Shown here: positions 34,004 to 41,640 of the stretch, in pieces | Layout of the letters: each line of letters begins with the position of its first letter | Position numbering within the stretch: position 1 is the stretch's first letter | Source: Methylophilaceae bacterium | GTDB lineage: Bacteria > Pseudomonadota > Gammaproteobacteria > Burkholderiales > Methylophilaceae | Direction of reading: 5' to 3' | DNA: 42,261 nt | Assembly: GCA_026419515.1 (NCBI GenBank) | Contig: JANZZG010000006.1 | Span: 1 to 42,261, forward strand | Notes under the pieces: model-generated | Database searches by the model: none | The model's input: only the letters and a program-made list of their open reading frames with translations | What the model was told of the DNA's origin: nothing | Position numbers and translations under genes: made by a program

Positions 34004-34960
34004 ATGTTCGATATCTTCAAGAAAAAGCACGAATCCACGAAATTGGACCAACCCTTGTCCTGGGCCGAGCGCCTGAAGGCCGGCCTGGCCCGAACCCGTG
34101 ACACGCTCAACACCCCGATCTCCGAGTTGTTGCGCGGCGGTAAAATCGATGATGCATTGTACGAAGAATTGGAGTCCCTACTGCTGATGGCGGACTGTGG
34201 CGTTGCGGCCACCCAAGCGCTGCTGGAGGAGGTGCGCAGCCAGGTCAGTCGTAGCGCCCTCAAGGACGCCACCGCACTGCGCAGTGCGTTGCGCCAGGCC
34301 ATGACGGCTTTGCTAGCTCCCTTGGAACAGCCTCTCGATACCCGCAGCCATACCCCTTTCGTCATCATGCTGGTAGGAGTGAATGGCGCCGGTAAGACTA
34401 CTACCATCGGTAAGCTGGCCTGGAAACTGCAACATGAAGGCAAATCCGTGCTGGTCGCCGCCGGTGACACATTCCGCGCCGCGGCACGCGAGCAGCTGGA
34501 AGCCTGGGGAGCACGTAACAACGTGCACGTGGTCGCATCCACAGGAGGCGATCCGGCTGCTGTCATTTTCGACGCCGTCAACTCCGCCAAAGCCAAGGGC
34601 ATCGACGTCGTGATCGCCGACACCGCCGGGCGTCTGCCGACGCAGCTCAACCTGATGGAAGAAATCAAGAAAATCCGGCGCGTGATCGGCAAAGCGCTGC
34701 CCGGCGCACCCCATGAAGTACTGCTGGTGTTGGATGCCAACACCGGGCAAAATGCCGTGATGCAGGTCAAGGCATTCGACGACGCGCTCAAGGTCACCGG
34801 GCTGGTCCTCACCAAACTGGATGGAACCGCCAAAGGTGGCGTGATCGCCGCCATTGCGAAGACCCGCCCCATTCCAGTGCGCTACATTGGTGTCGGCGAG
34901 CAGATCGAAGACCTGCAACCATTCAGGGCGGCTGAGTTCAGCGAGGCGTTGTTCGCTTGA
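34004..34960 (+). CDS. ftsY: Signal recognition particle receptor FtsY
   Basis: A 318-residue SRP GTPase that docks ribosome-SRP complexes at the membrane. It has only a short N-terminal region (FDIFKKKHE) rather than the long acidic A domain of E. coli, then the N domain, and the G domain: G1 MLVGVNGAGKTTTIGKLA, DTFRAAAREQLEAW, G3 IADTAGRLPTQLNLMEE, and G4 LTKLDGTAKGGV. ATG at 34004 is used; a longer frame from 33818 would cover the palindrome and the divergent gene's start. ftsE follows after 20 bases. Confidence 0.96.
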   Translation: MFDIFKKKHESTKLDQPLSWAERLKAGLARTRDTLNTPISELLRGGKIDDALYEELESLLLMADCGVAATQALLEEVRSQVSRSALKDATALRSALRQAMTALLAPLEQPLDTRSHTPFVIMLVGVNGAGKTTTIGKLAWKLQHEGKSVLVAAGDTFRAAAREQLEAWGARNNVHVVASTGGDPAAVIFDAVNSAKAKGIDVVIADTAGRLPTQLNLMEEIKKIRRVIGKALPGAPHEVLLVLDANTGQNAVMQVKAFDDALKVTGLVLTKLDGTAKGGVIAAIAKTRPIPVRYIGVGEQIEDLQPFRAAEFSEALFA

Positions 34961-34980
34961 AAACAGCGGGGGATTGCAGA

Positions 34981-35628
34981 GTGATCAAATTCGATGCCGT
35001 CACCAAGCGCTACCCCGGCGGGCACGAGGCTCTACGCTCGGTTTCGTTCGCGATCGACAAAGGAGAAATGGTTTTCGTCACCGGTCATTCGGGTGCTGGC
35101 AAAACCACTTTGCTGAAACTGGCTGCCGCCATCGAGCGGCCCACCTCCGGTACCATTCTGCTCAATGGGCAAAACATCGGCAAGTTGCGCCGGGCTGCTC
35201 TACCATACGTGCGCCGCAATTTTGGCTTGATCTTCCAAGACCACAAACTACTTTATGATCGTAACGTCTTTGACAATGTCGCATTACCGCTGGCCATTGC
35301 GGGCATCTCCGGCCGGGAAGCTGGCAAGCGCGTGCGCGCCGCGCTCGACAAGGTTGGCCTACTCCATCGCGAAAAGGCCATGCCCATCGCGCTATCGGGA
35401 GGGGAACAGCAGCGTTTGGCCATCGCCCGCGCCATCGTGAGCCGCCCTGCCATCTTGCTGGCCGACGAGCCCACCGGCAATCTCGATGCCAATTATGCCC
35501 GCGATATCATGGAGCTGTTCCGTTCTTTCAACCAAGTCGGGGTCACCGTAATCATCGCAACACCAGATGCCGCGCCATCGACCACAGGACGTATCCTACA
35601 TCTGGATCATGGGATGCTTGCATCATGA
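34981..35628 (+). CDS. ftsE: Cell division ATPase FtsE with a non-canonical H-loop
   Basis: A 215-residue ABC ATPase that with FtsX couples septal ring events to peptidoglycan hydrolase control. Walker [13 protein letters not shown]-loop [16 protein letters not shown], signature [16 protein letters not shown], and Walker [17 protein letters not shown] are all intact. The H-loop, usually ATHD, reads [18 protein letters not shown]: Pro195 (CCA at 35563-35565) replaces the histidine, and the segment is about two residues shorter than in E. coli. Start is GTG at 34981, with GGGGGA upstream, giving the family N-terminus [17 protein letters not shown]. The stop overlaps the ftsX start (ATGA). Confidence 0.94.
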   Translation: MIKFDAVTKRYPGGHEALRSVSFAIDKGEMVFVTGHSGAGKTTLLKLAAAIERPTSGTILLNGQNIGKLRRAALPYVRRNFGLIFQDHKLLYDRNVFDNVALPLAIAGISGREAGKRVRAALDKVGLLHREKAMPIALSGGEQQRLAIARAIVSRPAILLADEPTGNLDANYARDIMELFRSFNQVGVTVIIATPDAAPSTTGRILHLDHGMLAS

Positions 35629-36533
35629 TGGAATGGCTACACGCCCATCGGCTGGCTTTGCTGATCACACTCAAAAAATTGCGCGCCACCCCTTTGGCTC
35701 ACTTACTGATGGCTGGAGTAATTGGCGCGGCACTCAGCTTGCCATCCGGTCTATACCTGCTGGTGAACAATCTCGAGCGTGCGGCTGGAAACGTCTCCGT
35801 TCAACCTCAAATCACGTTGTTTCTGGTGCAAAACACCCCTCAGGAGGTCATTCATACGCTCGAACACAAACTGCGCAAACACCCTGCCATCGAAGACATC
35901 AATTTCATTCCGCGTGACGAGGCCTGGAAAGCACTGCTGGAAAGGAACGGGTTGGAAGGCACCGGAGGAGAATTAGAAACAAATCCACTCCCCGACGCTT
36001 TCATCGTCCATGCGAACGATACCGACCCCAATGCCGTTTCGGCGCTGCAACAAGAATTGTCTCGCTGGCCGGAGGTCGAGTTCGCCCAGCTCGATGCCGC
36101 TTGGGTGAAACGTCTTCATGCCTTGCTGCAGCTTGGCAACAAGCTGGTGGTGGTGCTAGCGGGGCTGCTGGGATTTGCGCTGCTCGTCATCATTGGCAAC
36201 ACCATACGGCTACAGATTCTCACGCAACGGGACGAAATCGAGGTCAGTGCCCTGATCGGCGCTACCAATCGCTTTATTCGCCGCCCTTTTCTTTACGCTG
36301 GTACGCTGCACGGCCTACTGGGGGGTGTGATGGCCTGGCTGATACTCCATGCCGCACTATTCCTATTCAACGTCTCGGTGAAAGATTTGGCACAGCTGTA
36401 CGGCACGGACTTCAGGCTCGAACCCCTTGGCCTGCAGCCGAGCTGGATATTGATCGGCTGCGCAGCGGCGCTCGGTTGGGTAGGTTCCTACTTTGCCGTC
36501 AGCCGTTATCTATTCAACCTGGAGCGTCCTTAA
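35625..36533 (+). CDS. ftsX: Cell division protein FtsX
   Basis: A 302-residue inner-membrane partner of FtsE. First membrane segment at about 25-47 (HLLMAGVIGAALSLPSGLYLL), a large periplasmic domain at about 50-165 with the usual ITLFLVQNTPQEVIHTLEHKL start, then three more membrane segments at about 170-195, 225-250 and 275-295. NTIRLQILTQRDEIEVSALIGAT is the cytoplasmic family block between segments. ATG at 35625 overlaps the ftsE stop; a second in-frame ATG follows at 35628. Its stop TAA overlaps the stop of the convergent oxyR, leaving no space for a terminator. Confidence 0.95.
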   Translation: MMEWLHAHRLALLITLKKLRATPLAHLLMAGVIGAALSLPSGLYLLVNNLERAAGNVSVQPQITLFLVQNTPQEVIHTLEHKLRKHPAIEDINFIPRDEAWKALLERNGLEGTGGELETNPLPDAFIVHANDTDPNAVSALQQELSRWPEVEFAQLDAAWVKRLHALLQLGNKLVVVLAGLLGFALLVIIGNTIRLQILTQRDEIEVSALIGATNRFIRRPFLYAGTLHGLLGGVMAWLILHAALFLFNVSVKDLAQLYGTDFRLEPLGLQPSWILIGCAAALGWVGSYFAVSRYLFNLERP

Positions 36534-37441
36534 TCCGGGTAAGTCACGGGATTGAAACACGTCGAGCGTATGCTGCGTATGGCTTCGGCCATAACCTTCA
36601 CGGCCTGGATACGCACAAAACTACGTCGATAAGCAAGGGCGATCCGACGTGCAGGTACGGGCTGCTCGAACGGCAGCACCTTGACCAGCGGATTACCATA
36701 GCGTTGAGTGACCGCACTGCACGGCAATACCGTGATGCCAAGACCCGTCGCCACCATATTACGTATGGTCTCCAAAGAATTGCCCTGCAGCACTTCCCCT
36801 TTGCGTGACAACTCCGGACAGGCTTCAACCACCTGATTGCTGAAGCAATGGCCACTATTCAGTAGTAACACCTTCTCGGACGACAGCTCAGCGGCTACCA
36901 CCCGTCTTCGCCTGGACCAGGCATGCGTCTTCGGCACCACCACCATGAAGGGCTCATCATAAAGGGGCAGGGTTTCAACCCCCGGGACATCGAACGGTAA
37001 CGCAATGATGACGACATCCACGCCGCCACCACGTAACTGCGTCACCAGGTTGGCTGTCGTGTTCTCCTCCACATCCAGTGGCATCGCAGGCGCCCTGGCA
37101 TGCAGGATGGGAATCAGTTCGGGCAACAAATAAGGGCCGACGGTGTAGATCACCCCCAGGCGCAAAGGCCCAACCAACTGATCAGCACCTTGACGGGCGA
37201 CTTCTTTGATTTTGGCTGCCTCGTCCAGTACCCGCGCAGCCTGCTCGACCACCCGCTCCCCCACGGGTGTTGGCATCGCCTCGGTTTTCTTGCGTTCGAA
37301 CAAACGCACACCCAGTTCGTCTTCCAGCTTCTGGATGGCCAGGCTCAGTGCGGGCTGGCTCACGAAACATGTCTCTGCCGCCCGACGAAAATTACGCTCG
37401 CGCGCCAAAGCCACCACATAACGAAGTTCGTTCAGTGTCAT
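36530..37441 (-). CDS. oxyR: Peroxide-sensing LysR-type regulator OxyR
   Basis: A 303-residue LysR-type regulator. The N-terminal winged helix-turn-helix is NELRYVVALARERNFRRAAETCFVSQPALS; the effector domain follows. The redox cysteines lie in NSGHCFSNQVVEACPEL at residues 199 and 208, the same numbers as in E. coli OxyR, where hydrogen peroxide forms the Cys199-Cys208 disulfide. SLETIRNMVATGLGITVLP matches the family. It is divergent from ahpC, a classic OxyR target. Its 3' end overlaps the stop of ftsX. Confidence 0.95.
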   Translation of the reverse strand: MTLNELRYVVALARERNFRRAAETCFVSQPALSLAIQKLEDELGVRLFERKKTEAMPTPVGERVVEQAARVLDEAAKIKEVARQGADQLVGPLRLGVIYTVGPYLLPELIPILHARAPAMPLDVEENTTANLVTQLRGGGVDVVIIALPFDVPGVETLPLYDEPFMVVVPKTHAWSRRRRVVAAELSSEKVLLLNSGHCFSNQVVEACPELSRKGEVLQGNSLETIRNMVATGLGITVLPCSAVTQRYGNPLVKVLPFEQPVPARRIALAYRRSFVRIQAVKVMAEAIRSIRSTCFNPVTYPD

Positions 37442-37444
37442 ATT

Positions 37445-37463
37445 TGATAAATATAATAAATCA
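37445..37463. promoter_or_regulatory. Putative OxyR operator (T-N11-A palindrome)
   Basis: TGAT at 37445-37448, 11 AT-rich bases and ATCA at 37460-37463 form the T-N11-A arrangement of LysR-type regulators. It lies directly in front of the oxyR ATG, as expected for autorepression and divergent activation of ahpC. The surrounding 37440-37500 is extremely AT-rich compared with the rest of the window. A second half-site pair for the OxyR tetramer is likely in 37466-37490 but not clear. Confidence 0.45.
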
Positions 37464-37482
37464 TTTTAATTTAAAAACAAAA

Positions 37483-37512
37483 TTAGATTTATTAAAAAAA
37501 CGGGTCTACAAT
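37483..37512 (+). promoter_or_regulatory. Putative ahpC promoter
   Basis: TACAAT at 37507-37512 is a good -10; the -35 position (TTAGAT at 37483-37488, 18 bases away) is weak, as at activator-dependent promoters. It lies next to the proposed OxyR operator. Transcription would start near 37519, which leaves a leader of about 284 nt in front of ahpC. Confidence 0.45.
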
Positions 37513-37518
37513 GCGCAC

Positions 37519-37802
37519 CCATCATCCCACGAGAATCGAGCAAACCCTGAAAAACCGTTGCGAGCGGTCTCGAGAGCTACGCGCACGGAGCGAAAACGAC
37601 CGGGACTGGTGGTAAGTAAAGAAGCGACAACCGCAGGTTACTGCGGAAGCTTGCGTGGTTGTAGCGAACGTTAAGCTCACGTAGCGTCTGGAGCCCAAAA
37701 TTCGCACCACACCGCCATCGGCCCACGCAGCAGGTGATTTAAGAGGTTGCTCAGCAAGGGATGCGAGTCCGAACCTATTATTCATGATTGAAGGAGAACA
37801 CC
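37519..37802 (+). other. Long, apparently structured ahpC leader of unknown class
   Basis: No protein gene is supported here, but several stems are visible. Element I (37555-37588): CCGT/ACGG plus GCGAGC/GCTaCGC, about 10 bp. Element II (37624-37665): perfect CCGCAG/CTGCGG with loop GTTA at 37631-37646 inside GCGACAA/TTGTAGC. Element III (37744-37776): AGG/CCT enclosing TTGC/GCAA and GGA/TCC, a possible three-way junction ending about 18 bases before the ahpC Shine-Dalgarno sequence. I do not recognise a known riboswitch or sRNA. It could be a regulatory leader, a processed sRNA or relic sequence. Confidence 0.4.
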
Positions 37803-38372
37803 ATGGCAACATGTTTGATCAATACCCAAGTTCAACCGTTCAAGGCCCAGGCTTTTCATAATGGCCAATTCATCGAGGTCACCGAACAGAGCCTGAAGGG
37901 GAAGTGGTCGGTGGTCATTTTCATGCCCGCCGCGTTCACTTTCAACTGCCCGACCGAAGTAGAAGACGCGGCCGACCATTATGAAGAATTCCAAAAGGCG
38001 GGCGCCGAAGTTTACGTCGTCACCACCGACACCCATTTTGCGCACAAGGTATGGCACGAAACTTCGCCGGCCGTCAGCAAGGCGAAATTCCCGCTGGTCG
38101 GCGACCCCACTCACCAGCTCAGCCGCGCCTTTGGTGTGCTCATCGAAGAGGAAGGGTTGGCGTTGCGTGGAACTTTCGTGATCAATCCGGAAGGCATCAT
38201 CAAGACCGTCGAAATCCATGACAACGCCATCGCCCGCGACGTCAAGGAAACGGTGCGCAAGCTGAAAGCCGCGCAATACGTGGCCAGCCATCCCGGCCAA
38301 GTCTGCCCGGCCAAGTGGACCGAAGGCGCCAAAACGCTGACACCTTCCCTGGAGCTGGTCGGCAAGATCTAA
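37803..38372 (+). CDS. ahpC: Alkyl hydroperoxide reductase peroxiredoxin AhpC
   Basis: A 189-residue typical 2-Cys peroxiredoxin that reduces hydrogen peroxide and organic hydroperoxides and is recycled by AhpF. Peroxidatic Cys49 is in MPAAFTFNCPTEVEDAADHYEEF and resolving Cys168 in ASHPGQVCPAKWTEG. The usual PADFTF is PAAFTF here. ATG at 37803 follows an AAGGAGA Shine-Dalgarno sequence, so the in-frame ATG at 37788 is not used. It is divergent from oxyR and followed by a hairpin before ahpF. Confidence 0.96.
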   Translation: MATCLINTQVQPFKAQAFHNGQFIEVTEQSLKGKWSVVIFMPAAFTFNCPTEVEDAADHYEEFQKAGAEVYVVTTDTHFAHKVWHETSPAVSKAKFPLVGDPTHQLSRAFGVLIEEEGLALRGTFVINPEGIIKTVEIHDNAIARDVKETVRKLKAAQYVASHPGQVCPAKWTEGAKTLTPSLELVGKI

Positions 38373-38387
38373 ACTTGCGTGATTTCT

Positions 38388-38410
38388 GCCCGGGCCCATT
38401 CCGCCCGGGC
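38388..38410 (+). terminator. ahpC-ahpF attenuator hairpin
   Basis: GCCCGGGC at 38388-38395 and again at 38403-38410 pair over 8 bp with a 7-nt loop and are followed by GGTTTTC. The T-run is short, so partial termination is likely, which would give more ahpC than ahpF message. Because each arm is itself palindromic, other pairings are possible. Confidence 0.55.
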
Positions 38411-38471
38411 GGTTTTCAGCGTAAAGCGGCATCCATCGCTTTGCAGTGAAAACCAATCCGGAGCAACCTAA

Positions 38472-40016
38472 ATGCTAGACGCCACTATCAAAGAACAACT
38501 CAAAGGCTATTTGGAGCGCCTAAAGCAGCCAATCGCGCTGATCGCCAGTCTCGACGACAGCGCTGCCGCGCGGGAAATGCGCGAGCTATTACAGGAAATC
38601 GCCAGCCTTTCAGACAAAATCACCCTGCGCGAGGATGGCGACAATCCCCGCCGCCCCTCCTTCGGTGTTGCTCGCGAGGGTGAAGCACCGCGGGTACATT
38701 TCGCCGGCATTCCGATGGGGCACGAATTCACCTCGCTGGTGCTCGCCTTGCTGCAGACCAGCGGCTATCCGCCCAGAGTAGAAGCAGACATTCTCGACCA
38801 GATCCGTAGCCTGCCCGGGACATACGATTTCGAGACCTATGTCTCCTTGTCTTGCCACAACTGCCCGGATGTGGTGCAAGCGCTCAATCTGATGGCGATC
38901 TACAATCCCGGCATCACCCATACCATGATCGATGGCGCGCTGTTTCAGGAAGAAGTCACCGAGCGCCAGATCATGGCTGTGCCGACCATCTATCTCCACG
39001 GCGAAGAATTCGACCACGGCCGCATGGAACTGGAGCAAATCCTGGCCCGTATCGACACACGCAGTGCCGAGCGCGAAGCAGAAAAAATCAATGCCCGAGC
39101 CCCATTCGACGTGCTGATCGTCGGTGGCGGCCCAGCTGGCGCGGCAGCAGCGATCTACGCTGCACGCAAGGGCATCCGCACCGGCGTGGTGGCCGAGCGC
39201 TTCGGTGGGCAGGTAATGGACACGCTGGCCATCGAAAACTTCATATCCGTCAAGGAAACCGAGGGCCCCAAACTGGTCGCCGCACTGGAAGAACATGTCA
39301 AAAGTTACGAAGTGGACATCATGAACCTCCAGCGCGCGGAAAAGCTCGTTCGCAACGGCACGCAGATCGAGGTCAGACTGACCAATGGCGGCGTACTCAA
39401 AAGCAAATCCGTCATCATTGCGACCGGCGCACGCTGGCGTGAGCTCAATGTACCTGGCGAAAAAGAATACCGCGGCAAAGGCGTGGCCTATTGCCCGCAC
39501 TGCGATGGACCCCTGTTCAAGGGCAAGAAAGTTGCCGTCGTCGGGGGCGGCAATTCTGGCGTGGAAGCCGCCATCGATCTCGCCGGTTTCGTCGAGCATG
39601 TCACTCTGCTCCAGTACGACACCAAGCTCAAAGCTGACGCCGTACTGCAAAAAAAGCTGTTCAGCCTGCCCAATGTCACCGTCATCTGCCAGGCACAGAC
39701 CACCGAAATCACTGGCGACGGCCACAAAGTGAATGGGCTGACCTACATCGATCGTGCCACTGGCGCCATTCATCGTATCGAGCTTTCCGCCGTGTTCGTG
39801 CAAATTGGCCTGGTGCCCAATACCGACTGGTTGAAGGGCACGGTAGAATTCAATCAATACGGCGAGATCGTAGTAGATGCCCATGGCCAGACCAGTCTGC
39901 CAGGTGTATTCGCGGCGGGCGACGTCACCACCATCCCTTACAAGCAAATCATTATCGCCATGGGAGATGGTGCCAAAGCGGCGCTGGGCGCCTTCGACTA
40001 CCTGATCCGGCAATAG
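38472..40016 (+). CDS. ahpF: Alkyl hydroperoxide reductase flavoprotein AhpF
   Basis: A 514-residue NADH-dependent disulfide reductase for AhpC. The N-terminal tandem thioredoxin-like domain has its active CxxC in [17 protein letters not shown]. The FAD domain starts at about residue 210 with [23 protein letters not shown], the thioredoxin reductase-like redox site is [13 protein letters not shown], the NADH fold is [20 protein letters not shown], and the FAD end motif [16 protein letters not shown]. Length is typical of AhpF. It lies 99 bases after ahpC and shares its regulation, with the attenuator in between. Confidence 0.97.
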   Translation: MLDATIKEQLKGYLERLKQPIALIASLDDSAAAREMRELLQEIASLSDKITLREDGDNPRRPSFGVAREGEAPRVHFAGIPMGHEFTSLVLALLQTSGYPPRVEADILDQIRSLPGTYDFETYVSLSCHNCPDVVQALNLMAIYNPGITHTMIDGALFQEEVTERQIMAVPTIYLHGEEFDHGRMELEQILARIDTRSAEREAEKINARAPFDVLIVGGGPAGAAAAIYAARKGIRTGVVAERFGGQVMDTLAIENFISVKETEGPKLVAALEEHVKSYEVDIMNLQRAEKLVRNGTQIEVRLTNGGVLKSKSVIIATGARWRELNVPGEKEYRGKGVAYCPHCDGPLFKGKKVAVVGGGNSGVEAAIDLAGFVEHVTLLQYDTKLKADAVLQKKLFSLPNVTVICQAQTTEITGDGHKVNGLTYIDRATGAIHRIELSAVFVQIGLVPNTDWLKGTVEFNQYGEIVVDAHGQTSLPGVFAAGDVTTIPYKQIIIAMGDGAKAALGAFDYLIRQ

Positions 40017-40072
40017 GCAACCATGCATATGAACATGATTACGCGAATTGCCAAAGAAAGGACGACAGTAGT

Positions 40073-40114
40073 GGATGCCATCATGCCTTTCTACGAAGGC
40101 GATGATGCCCATCC
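40073..40114. repeat. Long imperfect stem-loop after ahpF
   Basis: GGATG (40073-40077), CATCAT (40079-40084) and GCCTT (40085-40089) pair in order with CATCC (40110-40114), ATGATG (40102-40107) and AAGGC (40096-40100) around a 6-nt loop, 16 bp in all with small bulges. No T-run follows. It may mark the 3' end of the ahpF message; it also overlaps the -35 area of the cfa promoter candidate. Confidence 0.55.
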
Positions 40115-40125
40115 AACAGAAAAAG

Positions 40126-40131
40126 TATAAT
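40126..40131 (+). promoter_or_regulatory. cfa promoter -10 candidate
   Basis: TATAAT, a perfect -10, with no good -35 upstream. A start near 40138 would make the first transcribed base coincide with the 5' arm of the stem-loop at 40139-40191. Stationary-phase promoters often lack a strong -35, and cfa is RpoS-dependent in E. coli; that parallel is inference. Confidence 0.5.
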
Positions 40132-40138
40132 TGGGAGC

Positions 40139-40191
40139 CCCAGCCATGCCATCACCACGCTTCGTTCTGGTGACTGGCAATGGAAGCTGGG
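40139..40191 (+). ncRNA. Long stem-loop at the predicted 5' end of the cfa message
   Basis: CCCAGC (40139-40144), CAT (40145-40147), GCCA (40148-40151) and CACCA (40153-40157) pair in order with GCTGGG (40186-40191), ATG (40080+100, i.e. 40180-40182), TGGC (40175-40178) and TGGTG (40168-40172). That is 18 bp around a 10-nt loop, with bulges on the 3' side. It would begin at the first nucleotides of the message and end 29 bases before the cfa ATG. A 5' stem of this kind can protect mRNA or act as a regulatory leader; it matches no class I can name. Confidence 0.45.
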
Positions 40192-40220
40192 TATGATGAT
40201 TTGCAGCAAGGGCACCACCG

Positions 40221-41372
40221 ATGACCACCATTCGAGAGAACTTCATCGACACGCCCCAGCCCCCGCAGGTCATCGCCGATCTATTGCGGGAGGCAGGCAT
40301 TGCCATCAATGGCGACGCGCCTTGGGACATTCAGGTCTACGATGAAAAAGTCTACCGTGAGGTTCTGACCCGTGGTTCGCTCGGCTTTGGGCGTGCTTAC
40401 ATGGAAGGTCTGTGGGAGTGCGCGCAACTGGATGAAATGTTCTGCCGGCTGCTACGCGCCGACATCGACAGCAAACTCATCGGCTGGGCCCGGGTACGCT
40501 TGCTGGGCGAAGTGCTGCGGCACCGTCTGTTCAATCTGCAATCTCCGCAGCGTGCCTTTCATGTCGCTGAAAAGCACTACGACATCGGCAACGACGTGTT
40601 CGAAGCCATGCTCGATTCCAGCATGAGCTATTCGTGCGCCTACTGGGAAAAGGCCGCCAATCTCGAGGAAGCCCAGCATCACAAACTCGACATGATTTGC
40701 CGCAAGCTCGAACTGCGTCCCGGCGAGCGTCTGCTCGAAATCGGTTGCGGATGGGGCGGGCTGGCACGCTTCGCCGCAGCCCACTACGGTGTCGAAGTGG
40801 TCGGCATCACCATATCGAAAGAACAACAAAAACTCGCCCAGCAGCGCTGCCAGGGCCTGCCCGTGACCATTTTGCTCATGGATTACCGGCAACTCGAAGG
40901 ACTGTATGACAAAGTCGTTTCGGTCGGTATGTTCGAACATGTCGGTCCCAAAAATTATCCCGTTTACTTTGACACCGTGCAGCGGGTCTTGAAGGATGAG
41001 GGACTATTCCTGCTTCACACCATCGGCAGCTGGAAAACGACTTCGAAAACGGATGCCTGGATCGACCAGTACATCTTTCCCAACGGTAAACTACCTTCCG
41101 CCAGAGAAATCGTACAAGTGCTCGAGAACCGATTCCTGATCGAAGACTGGCACAATTTCGGTCAAGACTACGATCGCACGCTCATGGCCTGGTGGCAAAA
41201 TTTCGATCGAGCATGGCCCAGATTACGATCCAAATATGACGAAGTGTTCTACCGCATGTGGAAATACTACCTGATGAGTTGTGCTGGGTTCTTTCGATCC
41301 CGCCAAGGCCAACTCTGGCAGATCGTGCTCAGCAAACGTACTCGCACCACCGTCTACCGTTCCAAGCGCTGA
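40221..41372 (+). CDS. cfa: Cyclopropane-fatty-acyl-phospholipid synthase
   Basis: A 383-residue SAM-dependent enzyme that adds a methylene bridge to unsaturated acyl chains of membrane phospholipids, mainly on entry to stationary phase. N-terminal lipid-binding domain with RGSLGFGRAYMEGLWE; then AEKHYDIGNDVFEAMLDSSM, SYSCAYWEKAANLEEAQ, SAM motif LEIGCGWGGLARFAAAHYG, and MFEHVGPKNYPVYF. Length and motifs match E. coli Cfa. It has its own leader region (about 80 nt) with the stem-loop described above. The 175 bases after it carry only the pqqA upstream elements. Confidence 0.96.
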   Translation: MTTIRENFIDTPQPPQVIADLLREAGIAINGDAPWDIQVYDEKVYREVLTRGSLGFGRAYMEGLWECAQLDEMFCRLLRADIDSKLIGWARVRLLGEVLRHRLFNLQSPQRAFHVAEKHYDIGNDVFEAMLDSSMSYSCAYWEKAANLEEAQHHKLDMICRKLELRPGERLLEIGCGWGGLARFAAAHYGVEVVGITISKEQQKLAQQRCQGLPVTILLMDYRQLEGLYDKVVSVGMFEHVGPKNYPVYFDTVQRVLKDEGLFLLHTIGSWKTTSKTDAWIDQYIFPNGKLPSAREIVQVLENRFLIEDWHNFGQDYDRTLMAWWQNFDRAWPRLRSKYDEVFYRMWKYYLMSCAGFFRSRQGQLWQIVLSKRTRTTVYRSKR

Positions 41373-41410
41373 ATGGATCGCTGGAACCATCGTTGAAAGA
41401 TGCAGGCCTG

Positions 41411-41442
41411 ATTCATGAAAATCACCAGCCGACATTCATGAA
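41411..41442. repeat. Direct repeat of a palindrome, ATTCATGAA, upstream of pqqA
   Basis: ATTCATGAA occurs at 41411-41419 and at 41434-41442; each contains the palindrome TTCATGAA. The copies are 23 bases apart, about two helical turns, so both would face the same side of the DNA. Two identical palindromes in phase suggest a tandem operator for pqqA or for the end of cfa. The regulator is unknown. Confidence 0.4.
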
Positions 41443-41486
41443 GACGCCGAATACCCGAGAAAAGCAGTTGGATATAGTACGCATAC

Positions 41487-41506
41487 GGCGGTCGGGTATG
41501 ATCGCC
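41487..41506 (+). promoter_or_regulatory. Inverted repeat overlapping a possible pqqA -10
   Basis: GGCGGTC at 41487-41493 pairs with GATCGCC at 41500-41506 (one G-T pair) around a 6-base loop. TATGAT at 41497-41502 in its loop and 3' arm resembles a -10; no -35 at the right distance is clear, although TTGGAT lies at 41468-41473. Whether it is promoter, operator or both cannot be told. Confidence 0.3.
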
Positions 41507-41547
41507 AGAGTCGATCAAGTTCAACCAATTGAAACAAGGAGATGACC

Positions 41548-41619
41548 ATGTGGACCAAACCTGAAGCAACCGAAATGCGTTTCGGTTTCGAAGTCACGAT
41601 GTACGTCTGCAGCCGCTAA
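41548..41619 (+). CDS. pqqA: PqqA, precursor peptide of the cofactor PQQ
   Basis: A 23-residue peptide whose Glu and Tyr are cross-linked by PqqE (with PqqD) to start pyrroloquinoline quinone synthesis. It keeps the family pattern: MWTKP at the start and the core GFEVTMY, with Glu15 and Tyr19 spaced E-x3-Y. The C-terminal VCSR differs from the usual FASR or FANR by a cysteine. AGGAG lies 7 bases before the ATG at 41548; an in-frame ATG at 41542 is too close to that site. No other pqq gene is seen in the window; pqqB-E may lie downstream or elsewhere. A perfect hairpin follows. Confidence 0.93.
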   Translation: MWTKPEATEMRFGFEVTMYVCSR

Positions 41620-41640
41620 GCCTCGGTTCAGCGTCACATG

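Noticed and set aside
33916-34872. A long open upstream extension of the catalytic M16 gene, antisense to ftsY
   Set aside because: ftsY is unmistakable on the other strand; the GTG at 33915 has a strong Shine-Dalgarno sequence and begins a signal peptide.
37511-37615. A 34-codon frame in the ahpC leader
   Set aside because: Its ATG overlaps the -10 box (TACAAT), so it would not be on the proposed message, and it has no Shine-Dalgarno sequence.
40023-40130. A 35-codon frame (ATG at 40023, TAA at 40128-40130) just after ahpF
   Set aside because: Its Shine-Dalgarno sequence is weak, its codons cover the 16-bp stem-loop at 40073-40114, and its stop lies in the TATAAT box. The structure explains the sequence better than a protein.
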